Positions 8,679-15,125 of a stretch of 33,031 nucleotides of DNA are shown here, one piece after another (position 1 is the stretch's first letter; every line of letters begins with the position of its first letter). This DNA is from Candidatus Woesearchaeota archaeon (GTDB lineage Archaea > Nanobdellota > Nanobdellia > SCGC-AAA011-G17 > JACPNG01). The stretch lies in NCBI GenBank assembly GCA_016185615.1, contig JACPNE010000001.1:1-33031 (forward strand). Direction: 5' to 3'. The translations under genes and the position numbers were made by a program. The notes below the pieces were generated by a model. The model was given only the letters and a program-made list of their open reading frames with translations. It searched no databases and was not told the origin of the DNA.

Positions 8679-8756
8679 TTCTATTTTCATAAAGCTTTTA
8701 AAGAAATTTATATAAATATTTCCCATGCCGAGGTCGCATAACCTGGTATTGCACCG

Positions 8757-8775
8757 AAACTTTTAAGTTGTGTAT
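8757..8775 (+). other. tRNA intron 1 of tRNA-Ser(GCU), position 29/30, 19 nt
   Basis: The intron AAACTTTTAAGTTGTGTAT gives a BHB. Exon GCAC pairs with intron GTGT (one G-U) as the central helix. The bulges are CG^A and AT^G, and the inner hairpin is AACT-TTTA-AGTT. Excision yields stem CCGGA, which pairs with TTCGG (one G-U). Confidence 0.82.
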
Positions 8776-8783
8776 GACTGCTA

Positions 8784-8797
8784 AGGTTATGGTAGTA
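8784..8797 (+). other. tRNA intron 2 of tRNA-Ser(GCU), canonical position 37/38, 14 nt
   Basis: The intron AGGTTATGGTAGTA is placed by exon CTGC pairing with intron GTAG (one G-U), with bulges TA^A and TA^A. The remaining 7-nt loop GGTTATG has no inner helix. The repeated AA makes the exact cut ambiguous by one or two bases from sequence alone; the BHB supports 37/38. The loop is complementary to the D arm of the same tRNA. Confidence 0.78.
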
Positions 8798-8851
8798 ATT
8801 CGGGCCTTTCGAGGCATCTGGGTTCAAATCCCAGCCTCGGCGTTCTTGAAA

Positions 8852-9025
8852 TTAATAATCTATAATTAATGGGTTATTAAGAGATTCTTTATAATATTGA
8901 TCTAAATAAGTTTCATTTCCAGTTAATACCCATAAAAAATAATTTTTAGATTGCATAAATTCAACTTGAATTTCATTAAAAGTTATTTCTCCCAATATTC
9001 TGTCTTCTAAATCATCTTCAAACAT
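8852..9025 (-). CDS. Small acidic protein of 57 aa, function unknown
   Basis: An ATG at 9025 opens 57 codons ending in TAA at 8852, just 10 nt past the tRNA-Ser(GCU) gene on the other strand. The N-terminus is acidic (FEDDLEDRILGE), the middle is aromatic (MQSKNYFLWVLTGN), and the end is LNNPLIIDY. An AT-rich TATA-like stretch (TTTAAATAAATT on the minus strand) lies about 25 nt before the start, suggesting a leaderless mRNA. I do not recognise a family. No motif allows a functional guess. Support is the promoter spacing, protein-like composition and fit into an otherwise empty gap. Confidence 0.5.
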   Translation of the reverse strand: MFEDDLEDRILGEITFNEIQVEFMQSKNYFLWVLTGNETYLDQYYKESLNNPLIIDY

Positions 9026-9130
9026 AAATAAGAAGATAACATAATTTATTTAAATCTTATTAATAAGCTAATTAATTTTACTGTATAATAAGAACACAAG
9101 GTTTAAAAGCGACTTAATACTTAATTTTCT

Positions 9131-9271
9131 ATGACACATTGTAACAGGTGTGGTAATGAGTTTGATAATTTTTTTAATGGATTATATTGGTGCGTTTATT
9201 GCGGAAAACAGTTCGCTTTCGACGAAAACTTATTAAAGGATAAAGGGAGAAAAGGAAAAGAATATAAATAA
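9131..9271 (+). CDS. Mini zinc-ribbon protein, 46 aa
   Basis: ATG 9131 starts a 46-residue protein with CNRC (residues 4-7) and CVYC (21-24), a compact two-knuckle zinc ribbon, followed by a basic tail (KDKGRKGKEYK). A TATA-like GGTTTAAAAG lies about 26 nt upstream. Such short zinc ribbons in archaea are often nucleic-acid or ribosome associated, but there is nothing here to name a partner. It lies 20 nt before the winged-helix gene, so the two may be co-transcribed. Confidence 0.65.
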   Translation: MTHCNRCGNEFDNFFNGLYWCVYCGKQFAFDENLLKDKGRKGKEYK

Positions 9272-9291
9272 CTTCATATTCTAAAATAAAA

Positions 9292-9579
9292 ATGGGGCAA
9301 GAAGAAGTAAAAAACGTTCTAGAAAAAGCTAAAGATTGGTTGCTTAGCAGAGAAATTGCACAAAAGGCAAGAATTTCCTTAGGTTCTGTACAAGCATCAT
9401 TACAAAGAATGATAAAATGGGGAGAAGTAGAAACAAGAAAAGCAAGAGAGGTTATCCAAGACCAATCAAGAATTAAAAGCAATAGTGCAGGAATAGCTTA
9501 CAGATTAAAGGAATTAAGTGAAGAACCAATAACTAGGGTTGTTAAAGTCTCGACAAAGAAAAGAAAAGCTAAAAAATAA
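9292..9579 (+). CDS. Winged-helix DNA-binding protein, 95 aa
   Basis: Residues about 5-55 read as a helix-turn-helix with wing: an amphipathic first helix (VKNVLEKAKDWL), then LSREIAQKARISLGSVQASLQRMIKWGEVETR, the pattern of MarR/ArsR-like winged helices in which the third helix contacts DNA. The C-terminus is basic (VSTKKRKAKK), which could add non-specific DNA or RNA binding. It is short for a regulator with a ligand domain, so it may act as a simple DNA-binding factor. It lies immediately upstream of tRNA-Ser(CGA), and the TATA-like AT-rich stretch about 26 nt before that tRNA overlaps this gene's stop codon. A role at the adjacent island is possible but unproven. Confidence 0.7.
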   Translation: MGQEEVKNVLEKAKDWLLSREIAQKARISLGSVQASLQRMIKWGEVETRKAREVIQDQSRIKSNSAGIAYRLKELSEEPITRVVKVSTKKRKAKK

Positions 9580-9599
9580 ACTTATTCTATTATATTAAT

Positions 9600-9698
9600 G
9601 CCGACGTCGCCTAATCTGGTAGGGCACTGGATATTAATTAAGTGAATCTCGAAAACCAGATCCTTTTGGATATGTAGGTTCGAATCCTACCGTCGGCG
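9600..9698 (+). tRNA. tRNA-Ser (CGA) with a 16-nt intron; integration target of the adjacent island
   Basis: Acceptor GCCGACG pairs with CGTCGGC, discriminator G, T arm GTAGG-TTCGAAT-CCTAC, and variable arm ATCC-TTTT-GGAT-AT (14 nt) mark a class II serine tRNA. Removing 16 nt gives anticodon arm CTGGT-CTCGAAA-ACCAG, anticodon CGA; mature length is 83 nt and CCA is not encoded. Its last 11 bases plus 25 nt of downstream flank recur at 16160. Likely promoter: the AT-rich AAAAAATAA around 9571-9579, overlapping the stop of the preceding gene. Confidence 0.94.
9631..9646 (+). other. tRNA intron of tRNA-Ser(CGA), position 30/31, 16 nt
   Basis: The intron ATATTAATTAAGTGAA forms a BHB: exon CACT pairs with intron AGTG, with bulges GG^A and AA^T. 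The inner helix is weak (TA/TA). Splicing restores the U31-A39 pair. Confidence 0.82.
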
Positions 9699-9723
9699 TT
9701 ACTCTAAAATAATGAAGAGTAAG
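9688..9723 (+). repeat. Direct repeat, left copy (attL-like) at tRNA-Ser(CGA) 3' end
   Basis: 36 nt identical to 16160-16195. It covers the last 11 bases of the tRNA (from the T-stem 3' strand) and 25 nt downstream. After one mismatch the identity continues for eight more bases (TTTATAAA). A tRNA 3' end repeated at the far end of a gene block is the hallmark of site-specific integration. Confidence 0.85.
9699..9722. repeat. Inverted repeat inside the left direct repeat
   Basis: TTACTCT (9699-9705) and AGAGTAA (9716-9722) form a perfect 7-bp palindrome with a 10-nt spacer, starting right after the tRNA discriminator. It could be an integrase or regulator site, or a tRNA 3' hairpin. The second copy is at 16171-16194. 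Confidence 0.7.
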
Positions 9724-9792
9724 GTTTATAAAAGAAAATCTGGATAAATAATAAACAAAAAGGGTTCTAAAAGAAGGTTGATTTAAACTAAA
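9721..9792 (+). promoter_or_regulatory. Promoter and leader of the first island gene (family copy A)
   Basis: TATA box GTTTATAAAAG (9724-9734), then a 5' leader holding GGGTTCTAAAAGAAGGTTGA (9762-9781), related to the leaders at 10473 and 16193. The ATG is 72 nt after the common AAG start of the alignment. Confidence 0.6.
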
Positions 9793-10446
9793 ATGGTAGA
9801 ACCAAAGATAAGAAAATCATCTGAATTAGAAAGATTTGATATAGATCCAATTTTAAAATTATATCTATCTAAATATCTTGATGGTAAAATTATAATACCT
9901 GGTGTTAAGAATAGAGAAATTAGAATAGAGAAACTTTATCCAGGGGTACACTTAGATGGAATGGTTGTTGAAAATATATATTCGGAAGATTATGAGATAG
10001 CTAGAAAATCAAAATATATCTTTGGAATCGGATCTCACCCATCAACTGTGTGTATGTATAATTTATTTGTACATGTAAGCTATTCTTTTTCTAAAGAACC
10101 AAAAGAAGTTGAATGGATAATACTTAGAAGTTTATTGAATAGATACATCTTACAAAGCAGACCTGGAACTTCAGGTAGAGAGTATAGTAGTGAAGAAAAT
10201 ATTATTTTAGATTGTATTGCAGAACAACTAAGAATTCATAGAAATGGAGATTGTATCTATGCACTAGGACCCAACTCATGGGATGATGGATTTAGGCCTA
10301 TAAATATAAAAAAGATTCATGAGAGATTTAGAAGAGTATTTCTGGGAGTCAAGACAATGGATGAGTTTATTAGAAGTAATTCGGTTTGGTATGGAGATAG
10401 AGCTAAATCTTTAATTGAACAAATGAAACTTAAACTCAGAATTTGA
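9793..10446 (+). CDS. Island protein of unknown function, 217 aa
   Basis: I do not recognise a family. The protein is soluble, with no membrane segment or signal peptide. Notable segments are a charged N-terminus (EPKIRKSSELERFD), YIFGIGSHPSTVCMY near residues 75-90, a helix-rich stretch EVEWIILRSLLNRYILQSRPG (about 104-124) and GDCIYALGPNSWDDG (about 152-166). The four Cys are scattered and do not form a zinc motif. It is the first gene after the tRNA, on the same strand as the MoxR operon that starts 103 nt downstream and has its own promoter. The shared leader sequence suggests co-regulation with that operon, so it is probably a component, sensor or effector of the same system. That is inference. 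Confidence 0.75.
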   Translation: MVEPKIRKSSELERFDIDPILKLYLSKYLDGKIIIPGVKNREIRIEKLYPGVHLDGMVVENIYSEDYEIARKSKYIFGIGSHPSTVCMYNLFVHVSYSFSKEPKEVEWIILRSLLNRYILQSRPGTSGREYSSEENIILDCIAEQLRIHRNGDCIYALGPNSWDDGFRPINIKKIHERFRRVFLGVKTMDEFIRSNSVWYGDRAKSLIEQMKLKLRI

Positions 10447-10472
10447 AGATTATTTATTTAAAGAATAGACAA

Positions 10473-10549
10473 AAGTTTTATAAATTAAGGTTTTAAGTAG
10501 TATAGATAAAAAAAGAGTTTTCTAAAGAGAGTTGATAATAGGAGTATAA
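10473..10549 (+). promoter_or_regulatory. Promoter and leader of the MoxR operon (family copy B)
   Basis: TATA box TTTTATAAATTAA begins 10476. The leader motif GAGTTTTCTAAAGAGAGTTG (10514-10533) resembles copies A and G, and GGAG (10541-10544) lies 5 nt before the ATG. From the common AAG (10473) to the ATG is 77 nt, the same distance as in copy G. Confidence 0.7.
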
Positions 10550-11938
10550 ATGAAGGCTACTGAAGAATTAAAAGAGTATAATGGCATATTAGATAATGTA
10601 AGAAAATTGCCAAAAACTAGTTTTTATCATAATTCCACGCCCGTAATTAATGTCTCTGGTGAAAATTTGATTGTATGGGATGTTTTAACAGCATCATTAA
10701 TAGGTAATCTAAATGCTTTGGTTATAGGGGAGAGAGGAGAAGGTAAAACTCAACTACTTAATGAATTGAGAAATGTATTCTTCGGTGGTAATGCCACATA
10801 TATTAGAATGAGGGACAATATAAGAACTAAAGATTTATATGAAGTCTATGATCTTGGAAAATTATTCGGAAGGAAAGAAGGAAAAGTAACAGATGCAAAA
10901 GAGTTGACTGGTGCTACAAGAAATGCTTTGACAATAATAGATGAAATAAACAGGGCTCATGAAAAAGTTCAAAATCAAGTGTTTGATATTTATGATGGAT
11001 ATATAATATTTGAGGGAAAGAATGGAACAGAGAAGATAAACTTAGGAATAAAAGTTGAAGATGATTTATTTTTCCATTCCGCTGTTGCTTCAGCAAATGT
11101 TGGAGGAAACAGGTATACTGGAATCAGTCCAATAGACCCAGCATTACTTGATAGATCGCACTTAATCCTCAATATAGATAACTATGCTACAAATACACTA
11201 GATAACATATTAATAATAGATGATACAAAAACAACAAAGATTGTTGACCATCAAAATAGTGACCATACAGCTAAAATAGTAGATATATATAAACAAGTTA
11301 AAGATGTAAAATTAACTTTGGATGGATTAACTGCTTTATTATATTTAAAAAAAGGATTAGACAATTGCATAAATCCAGAAAATCCAACAAAAAGTAAATT
11401 GCCGATATTAGCATCTATACCTGACATTTGTGAAGGTTGTAGAGAACTGGGAGAAGGATGTGGATATATCCGTCCGATATCTGTAAGAACTGAAAAGGCT
11501 GTATTATTGCTAGCTAAATCATTGAAGGTTGTTGCAGACGCCAAATCAGGAGAAAAAGTAAGTAAAATAAGAGTGAATTATCAAGATGTGCTTTCCGCTT
11601 TTACATTAGTTGGACCATATTCAGATATTCTTGATGAAAGATGGGTAAATGAACAATTTTTAAGAAACCAACATTTCGCAATTAATACTGTTGTTAACAA
11701 AATAAGTGGGGAATTAAGAAGCTTTTCTAGTGTATTACAAAAATCTTTAAATGAATCAGTAGAAGGTAAACTATCAAATGCAACTAGACAGAAATTTAGT
11801 GGTAGATGGGGATGGTACAGTGATTTTCTTGTTTCAGTTAATGATGCTTCCAGAAAATATGGTAACTTAAGAAAATTAAATGATACAAAATTAGAAGAAG
11901 TTGTTAAAGAATATCCAGTAGTCAAGTGGCTAAGATGA
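10550..11938 (+). CDS. MoxR-like AAA+ ATPase
   Basis: MoxR ATPases work as hexameric chaperones that act with VWA-domain partners, as in RavA-ViaA or NorQ-NorD. In this 462-aa protein: Walker A GERGEGKT (60-67), Walker B LTIIDEINRAH with D131/E132, a sensor-1 region with SANVGG (181-186) and the Arg-finger segment PALLDRSHL (R202), then a lid domain with sensor-2-like PISVRTEK (R313). An insertion holds CEGC and GEGC (C294, C297, C304, with C273 nearby), a possible small zinc site not usual for MoxR. The C-terminal 130 residues are helical and of unknown role. It is the first gene of a four-gene operon; its stop overlaps the next start (ATGA). The VWA partner is two genes downstream. Confidence 0.88.
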   Translation: MKATEELKEYNGILDNVRKLPKTSFYHNSTPVINVSGENLIVWDVLTASLIGNLNALVIGERGEGKTQLLNELRNVFFGGNATYIRMRDNIRTKDLYEVYDLGKLFGRKEGKVTDAKELTGATRNALTIIDEINRAHEKVQNQVFDIYDGYIIFEGKNGTEKINLGIKVEDDLFFHSAVASANVGGNRYTGISPIDPALLDRSHLILNIDNYATNTLDNILIIDDTKTTKIVDHQNSDHTAKIVDIYKQVKDVKLTLDGLTALLYLKKGLDNCINPENPTKSKLPILASIPDICEGCRELGEGCGYIRPISVRTEKAVLLLAKSLKVVADAKSGEKVSKIRVNYQDVLSAFTLVGPYSDILDERWVNEQFLRNQHFAINTVVNKISGELRSFSSVLQKSLNESVEGKLSNATRQKFSGRWGWYSDFLVSVNDASRKYGNLRKLNDTKLEEVVKEYPVVKWLR

Positions 11939-12657
11939 ATAATCAAGAATTTTTTGGTAAAAATTTAGAAGATATAAGTAGATCGATAGATGAAGAGAGA
12001 AGATTAAATAAAGAAAGACAAAATGAAGAGTTAGCTGAAATAGCACGAGCAGAAGAAGAGTTAGCTAGAAGAAAAAAAGAGGAAGAAGACAATAAAAGAA
12101 ATTCTTATCTTCAAGGATTAAAAGATGATGAGAAGAGACAACATAATTTTCAAATCTATATTAATTTGTTATCTAATTATGGAGGCAACGATTTAGAACG
12201 TGCTATATTTGCTTTTGTTAATCATCCGGATTTTTCTTTAATATTTAATCAAACAGGTACAATCAAAGATATAGAAAATAAATGGGGATTTATTACAAGA
12301 AGAGCTTATGAGATTGGTAACGAGATTGGCATATCCATTGGTTGGACATTCCAACATAAAGATATTGAAATAAAAAAAGCTTTAGAGGATTATGGATTAT
12401 ACCTTTTATGTCCTTATTTCAGCCAAGATAAAGGGGGACTAACCGGAGAGAAATGTTCTATTGACGGAGAACTGATGGAAGCCTCATGTAGAGGACGTTA
12501 TTATACTTGTGTGATATTTAAAGAAAAATCCGATAATTTTGAACTTCCAATAATACAAAGACAACCTCCAAAAAAACATGTTCCTAAAATTGATGTTAAG
12601 CCTATTGATATTCTTGATCTTGATGATTGGTGGAAAATGGAAGGTAAATACGAATAA
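11935..12657 (+). CDS. Coiled-coil protein with a four-Cys putative zinc domain, island operon gene 2
   Basis: No named family recognised. The 240-aa protein begins with a highly charged coiled coil (about residues 10-70, Glu/Arg/Lys-rich), then a helical globular part, then Cys159, Cys174, Cys185 and Cys192, spaced like a degenerate zinc ribbon or treble clef. A Pro-rich linker (about 208-225) ends in an acidic-aromatic tail (DILDLDDWWKMEGKYE) that looks like a short binding peptide. The ATG at 11935 overlaps the MoxR stop as ATGA, the usual translational-coupling arrangement; a GTG at 11926 in the same frame is less likely. It is followed with no gap by the VWA gene. A bridging or adaptor role between ATPase and VWA protein is a reasonable guess only. 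Confidence 0.8.
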   Translation: MNNQEFFGKNLEDISRSIDEERRLNKERQNEELAEIARAEEELARRKKEEEDNKRNSYLQGLKDDEKRQHNFQIYINLLSNYGGNDLERAIFAFVNHPDFSLIFNQTGTIKDIENKWGFITRRAYEIGNEIGISIGWTFQHKDIEIKKALEDYGLYLLCPYFSQDKGGLTGEKCSIDGELMEASCRGRYYTCVIFKEKSDNFELPIIQRQPPKKHVPKIDVKPIDILDLDDWWKMEGKYE

Positions 12658-14511
12658 ATGATAGATATTAGAAAATTAGAAAGAAGACTTAACATAATAA
12701 GAAGGGACGAAGGATTTATAGGGGGTTCTTTAGAAGTAAGGGCTCTTAATAAAAAGGGTAAAAATATAGAAGGAAAAATTTCTCATCGTCACATGCACAT
12801 AGAATTTAACTTAAATCCTAATCTTGATGAAATATGGAAAGGTGATGAAAACATTGTAAGATATTGTGAAGCAAAAAAGATAGATGATGGTGTAGAAGAA
12901 GTTTGCAAAACAGTAATACTTCATGAGATATGGCATTGGAAAAAAGAAGAATTGACTGGAAAAATTGGTTGCCCTACAGATATTATTCATAATGCAAAAA
13001 TTATGGATAGTACTTTTAGAGCATTACAAAGTAAGAGATTTTTTAATGATGTTGAAGAAGGAAAGAGAGAACAATATGTTAAAGAATTATCATTTATGTT
13101 TGATGATATTCTTGTAAATACAAACTTAGCACATGAAAATATCCATGATGGATTAGCTATTGTTTATTATGATATGGGAAAACTAGTAGGTGAATATCAT
13201 TCGTTAGCAGAAGCTTTCTTAAAACTACAAATGAATATATATGGAAGAGCAGAAGAAAGAAAGCTTATTAGTAATTTTTACACAAAAGATAAAGAAAAAA
13301 AGAAAGGTATTGATGAAGTTGTTGAGGGAATATTAAAAGATATGGATATTAAAGGATTAGGATTAGAAGTAATCACTTCTAAATTTAGAGATATTAACAC
13401 ATGGGAGAAACTTGCATATAAGTTCGCATATCATATGTCTGATTTAATCAATAAAACACAAGACAACTCTATGAGTACAGATTTAACATCAAGTGATAAA
13501 GGAGATTATTGGGATTCTTCTTCATCTAACACCAATCAGGTAGAAAAAGATAATCAAGAAGAGGATGAAGAAAATAAAACATTCCAGATATCTCCAGATT
13601 ACGATTTGTCTAGGAGAGATGAAGAAGAAATTATGGCTTACTACTACTCAAAAGAAGCTGGACCGCCAAGTTTCATGAATAAGAAGAAAGTATTAAAGAT
13701 TACATATAATAATTTAGCTGATAACATTCCTATAAAAGCTAAAACACAAGAAAGGGGGTTTGAAATGCCTTTAACGCCGTTTAGACATGAACCTTTTAAT
13801 GTTGAGGAGCATGATATACAAGAGGTTGATTTCTCAAAACCAGTAATTGATCTTGAATCTCCATCTGGAGAAAGTATTAATTTCTCTGTGCCATCTGATA
13901 GTTATAAGATTGTTGCTCCTTATTCTAATAAAAATGAAAGATTACCTAATCTATTATGGTTGGTAGATTGTTCTGGAAGCATGAACGATGGAAGTAAAAG
14001 AGGATTATTTAATTTAAGTAATACATGGAAAGAAGATAGCAAATATCATTATGCATTGCTTGGGGTATTTGGCTCTATAAAATGGTTAAAATCACAAAGA
14101 ATAGCACCTTATTTAAAATACAATGTTTGTCTATTCTCAGATACTACAAGAGCTAGTGGATGGCATGGATATCATGAATTAGAAAATGCATTAGATGTCT
14201 GTTGGAATCCTGAATTTGGAGGAACTAGTATAGACATGAAAGTGTTGTCTCCTGAGTTAAATGTTAGTCCTAGTGTCATTATTTTTATGAGTGATGGTGG
14301 GATTTCCAATTGGAGTGGAATAAGAGACGATTTTAGAAGTAAAGTCAATAAACATCTTATTTCATACATACAAATTAAGGATGAGACCATAACTGGAAAG
14401 GATTTGAAAGAATGGGGTAGGGAAGTATACTCTGTAAATGAACCAAGTGATTTACAAGGATTAATAATTGATTTGACAAAACAAAGTTATAGTAAAGTTT
14501 TGAGTTTATAA
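12658..14511 (+). CDS. Putative metallopeptidase-VWA protein (DUF2201-like architecture)
   Basis: A 617-aa protein with two recognisable parts. The N-terminal part has HEIWH (H89, E90, H93), a zinc-protease type HExxH, followed by MFDDILVNT (about 147-155), resembling the conserved D-x-x-V-N helix of DUF2201 N-terminal domains. A middle Ser/Asp/Glu-rich linker (about 266-310) is probably disordered. The C-terminal VWA domain has a complete MIDAS: LVDCSGS (D437, S439, S441), GGTS (T523) and MSDGG (D546), so it should bind Mg2+. Such metallopeptidase-VWA proteins are typically encoded beside MoxR ATPases, as here. The ATPase probably remodels or activates this protein. Whether HExxH is an active protease cannot be told. 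The start directly abuts the previous stop, and its own stop overlaps the next ATG by one base (TAATG). Confidence 0.85.
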   Translation: MIDIRKLERRLNIIRRDEGFIGGSLEVRALNKKGKNIEGKISHRHMHIEFNLNPNLDEIWKGDENIVRYCEAKKIDDGVEEVCKTVILHEIWHWKKEELTGKIGCPTDIIHNAKIMDSTFRALQSKRFFNDVEEGKREQYVKELSFMFDDILVNTNLAHENIHDGLAIVYYDMGKLVGEYHSLAEAFLKLQMNIYGRAEERKLISNFYTKDKEKKKGIDEVVEGILKDMDIKGLGLEVITSKFRDINTWEKLAYKFAYHMSDLINKTQDNSMSTDLTSSDKGDYWDSSSSNTNQVEKDNQEEDEENKTFQISPDYDLSRRDEEEIMAYYYSKEAGPPSFMNKKKVLKITYNNLADNIPIKAKTQERGFEMPLTPFRHEPFNVEEHDIQEVDFSKPVIDLESPSGESINFSVPSDSYKIVAPYSNKNERLPNLLWLVDCSGSMNDGSKRGLFNLSNTWKEDSKYHYALLGVFGSIKWLKSQRIAPYLKYNVCLFSDTTRASGWHGYHELENALDVCWNPEFGGTSIDMKVLSPELNVSPSVIIFMSDGGISNWSGIRDDFRSKVNKHLISYIQIKDETITGKDLKEWGREVYSVNEPSDLQGLIIDLTKQSYSKVLSL

Positions 14512-15125
14512 TGAACAAAATAATTTATTTCTCAGGATGTCATGGAAGTGGAAAAACTACTTTAATAAATGAACTTGTAAAGAGAAATCCTGATAAGTTC
14601 ATTAAATTTGTAAAGATACCTGTACCAAAAAGTGAAGATTTACATGAAAGGATAAAAGTTAGACTTGTAAGATATTATCTACAACCATTTTACCAACAAG
14701 AAATGAGTGAGAATAATCCAAGTAAATATGTTTTAGGTGACAGATGTATAATAGATAGTAAGGCTTATCTACTAGGATTTCTAGAGATAGGATGGATAAA
14801 TAAAAAAGAATTTGATGAGTTTAGTTCTATAGAAAAATCGCTTTTTAATGGAAATTATCCTAAAAATATAGTATTTGTCAATCCAACCTTAGAAGAAGCA
14901 ATTGCAAATATTAAAAATAGATGGAAACATTCCAGAAAAAAATATAGAGAAGAAGATTTTGGTTATTTAGAAGCAACAATTAATGGTTTTAGAAAATTAT
15001 ACTCAGATAAGCCCGTCTTGAGATTAGAAGTTATGGATCTAGATAAAAGAGTGGAATTATGTAATGATTGGATAACAAACTTACCTAAACACTCTTCCCA
15101 AAAAATGACTGCCCTTTCACATTAG
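14511..15125 (+). CDS. P-loop nucleoside/nucleotide kinase-like protein
   Basis: The 204-aa protein starts with a Walker A loop GCHGSGKT (9-16), has GDRCIIDSKAYL (76-87), which corresponds to the DRS-type motif of deoxynucleoside and thymidylate kinases, and a basic lid-like segment WKHSRKKYREEDFGYLE (138-154). This places it in the dNK/TMPK-like P-loop kinase group. The substrate (nucleoside, nucleotide, RNA end or other) is not determined. It is the last gene of the operon, coupled to the VWA gene by TAATG. Its final 41 nt overlap the 3' end of the convergent CYTH gene, an unusually long tail-to-tail overlap. P-loop kinase plus CYTH is a known fusion pair (plant TTM1/2, bacterial AAA_28-CYTH), so the two may act together. 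Confidence 0.8.
   Translation: MNKIIYFSGCHGSGKTTLINELVKRNPDKFIKFVKIPVPKSEDLHERIKVRLVRYYLQPFYQQEMSENNPSKYVLGDRCIIDSKAYLLGFLEIGWINKKEFDEFSSIEKSLFNGNYPKNIVFVNPTLEEAIANIKNRWKHSRKKYREEDFGYLEATINGFRKLYSDKPVLRLEVMDLDKRVELCNDWITNLPKHSSQKMTALSH

Larger units (their letters stand above)
8727..8842 (+). tRNA. tRNA-Ser (GCU) with two introns
   Basis: Acceptor GCCGAGG pairs with CCTCGGC, discriminator G (typical of archaeal Ser), T arm CTGGG-TTCAAAT-CCCAG, and a 14-nt variable arm GCCT-TTCG-AGGC-AT make this a class II serine tRNA. The anticodon arm only becomes normal when two introns are removed: CCGGA-CTGCTAA-TTCGG with anticodon GCT. Removing 19 and 14 nt leaves 83 nt. CCA is not encoded. A TATA-like TTTTAAAG lies about 26 nt upstream. 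Two introns in one tRNA are known in some archaea but are uncommon. Confidence 0.92.

Noticed and set aside
8727..8842. tRNA-Ser(GCU) as a permuted or split tRNA because of D-arm complementarity to downstream sequence
   Set aside because: All tRNA parts are in normal order, and two BHB introns explain the extra bases; the complementarity is kept as a separate observation.
11926..11934. GTG start for the coiled-coil protein
   Set aside because: The ATG at 11935 forms the usual ATGA overlap with the ATPase stop.
11251..11946. Minus-strand frames inside the MoxR gene
   Set aside because: They lie wholly inside a gene with clear AAA+ motifs and have no start signals or recognisable protein content.
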